From the NCBI RefSeq assembly GCF_002443255.2, contig NW_019211456.1, forward strand, positions 42,175,435 to 42,239,434: a stretch of DNA of 64,000 nucleotides, in the 5' to 3' direction. The position numbers were made by a program, and so were the translations under genes. Below are positions 63,175-64,000 of this stretch, in pieces (position 1 is the first letter of the stretch; every line of letters begins with the position of its first letter). Below the pieces are notes generated by a model. The model was given only the letters and a program-made list of their open reading frames with translations. It searched no databases and was not told the origin of the DNA. The DNA is from Varroa destructor (taxonomy: Eukaryota > Arthropoda > Arachnida > Mesostigmata > Varroidae).

Positions 63175-64000
63175 AGTAATGAAGTTTGGCTTGAGGGCTC
63201 CGTCGAATAGCACCAGCGCCTCAACATCAACTTCAAGTTAGAATTGGATCTTTACTTGAATTACAATGTATGACGCTCATAATGGTAGTGCTCGCAAACT
63301 AAATCAAGTTGAGCATATGTTTAGTGTTCCTAAGTATTTATCTTGCACGGACGAAGGCACAGATGACACGAAATAGGAAAAAATAGACTTGGGCCAAAAG
63401 GCTTCACGCACGAAATACTACATTTCGCCAAAAAGAGTTCGCCACCTTAGCGCATAGATGCAGCTTTCTCCACGACATTTCCTTGCTGCTGCTGCTGATG
63501 ATAAGGACATGAGGATACTGAAATAAAGTTCTTTTACACGGCTATTTTTCATAAACGCTGAAAGTCGCGGTTGTCCTGATGTGGTACAAATGACAGAGGC
63601 GGCAGGATCATTATCAATCATAATTTTTGGGCTACTCACGATAATAATCTGACGATTGATAACTGGCAATATTGCCCGTGTTCGTACAATGCTTTTTATT
63701 AAAATAGTGGATACTACATCTGTTTACTTAAACCGAGTTTGTAATATATAGCGTACGAAAATCATATGGATCGTTGCTCGGTCTTCCGAAGTTCACAGAA
63801 TTTGGACAAAATCGGCTTTTCCAACCTGGTGTTTTCTGTCACGGAAGTCGTCGCGAAATAATTAAGGATGATTTCGCTTCATTTTTCCGAGCGGTCCCAA
63901 AGGCTCTATTAAGAATTAAGCCTGTTTTACGTTAAGATAGCAGAATAAGCTTAACGGTACGAGGCAATTATTTCAATAGGGCAACGGATTAGTGATCGTA
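63175..64000. other. Gene-free stretch to window end
   Basis: A minus-strand frame at 63669-63418 has no recognisable content. A short CTG/TGC repeat is at about 63484-63498. Nothing else is seen. Confidence 0.4.

Overview
This is a gene-poor stretch of a eukaryotic, most likely animal, nuclear genome. It is moderately AT-rich. Most reading frames are short and broken, microsatellites and poly-C tracts are frequent, GT/AG splice-like signals occur, and no operon-like packing is seen. CpG dinucleotides are not obviously depleted and the visible genes are compact. I lean towards an arthropod, perhaps a chelicerate such as a mite or tick, but this is inference from general character and not from a diagnostic gene. 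No tRNA, rRNA, CRISPR array, intact transposon or viral insertion could be supported.

The one strongly supported gene block lies at 46.4-53.4 kb, all on the minus strand. In transcription order it holds three intronless, tandemly duplicated genes, called C (53400-52504), B (51077-50085) and A (48742-47846) here. They are followed by the first coding exon of a small two-helix membrane protein (46991-46673). All three tandem genes encode an RNase T2-like domain behind two hydrophobic segments. A conserved Arg/Gly loop (core RIRG-G or close to it) lies between those segments. The CAS I and CAS II frameworks of RNase T2 are easy to see (WTI.., ..W...GTC, LWP, paired cysteines), but every copy has lost the CAS I histidine and two copies have lost the CAS II Glu and His as well. 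The array therefore looks like a family of membrane-anchored RNase T2 pseudoenzymes kept as open frames. This is the most interesting system in the window.

Elsewhere I see only weak gene candidates: a possible two-exon frame at 490-941; a possible plus-strand gene start with exons near 15.4, 15.8 and 17.3 kb; small ORFs at 5816-5998, 47329-47544 and 63025-63174; and long but unrecognised frames at 12.96-13.54, 26.34-27.01 and 35.56-36.11 kb. A C-rich, CpG-containing island lies at 60.6-61.5 kb. Five poly-C tracts of 10-17 bases, all with C on the plus strand, cluster between 6.9 and 14.9 kb. The remaining tens of kilobases look like intergenic or long-intron DNA.

If the reading is right, the A/B/C proteins would sit in a secretory-pathway or plasma membrane with the T2-like domain on the lumenal or outer side, which fits their many N-glycosylation sequons and cysteines. 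They could act as binding or decoy proteins rather than nucleases. That function is inference.
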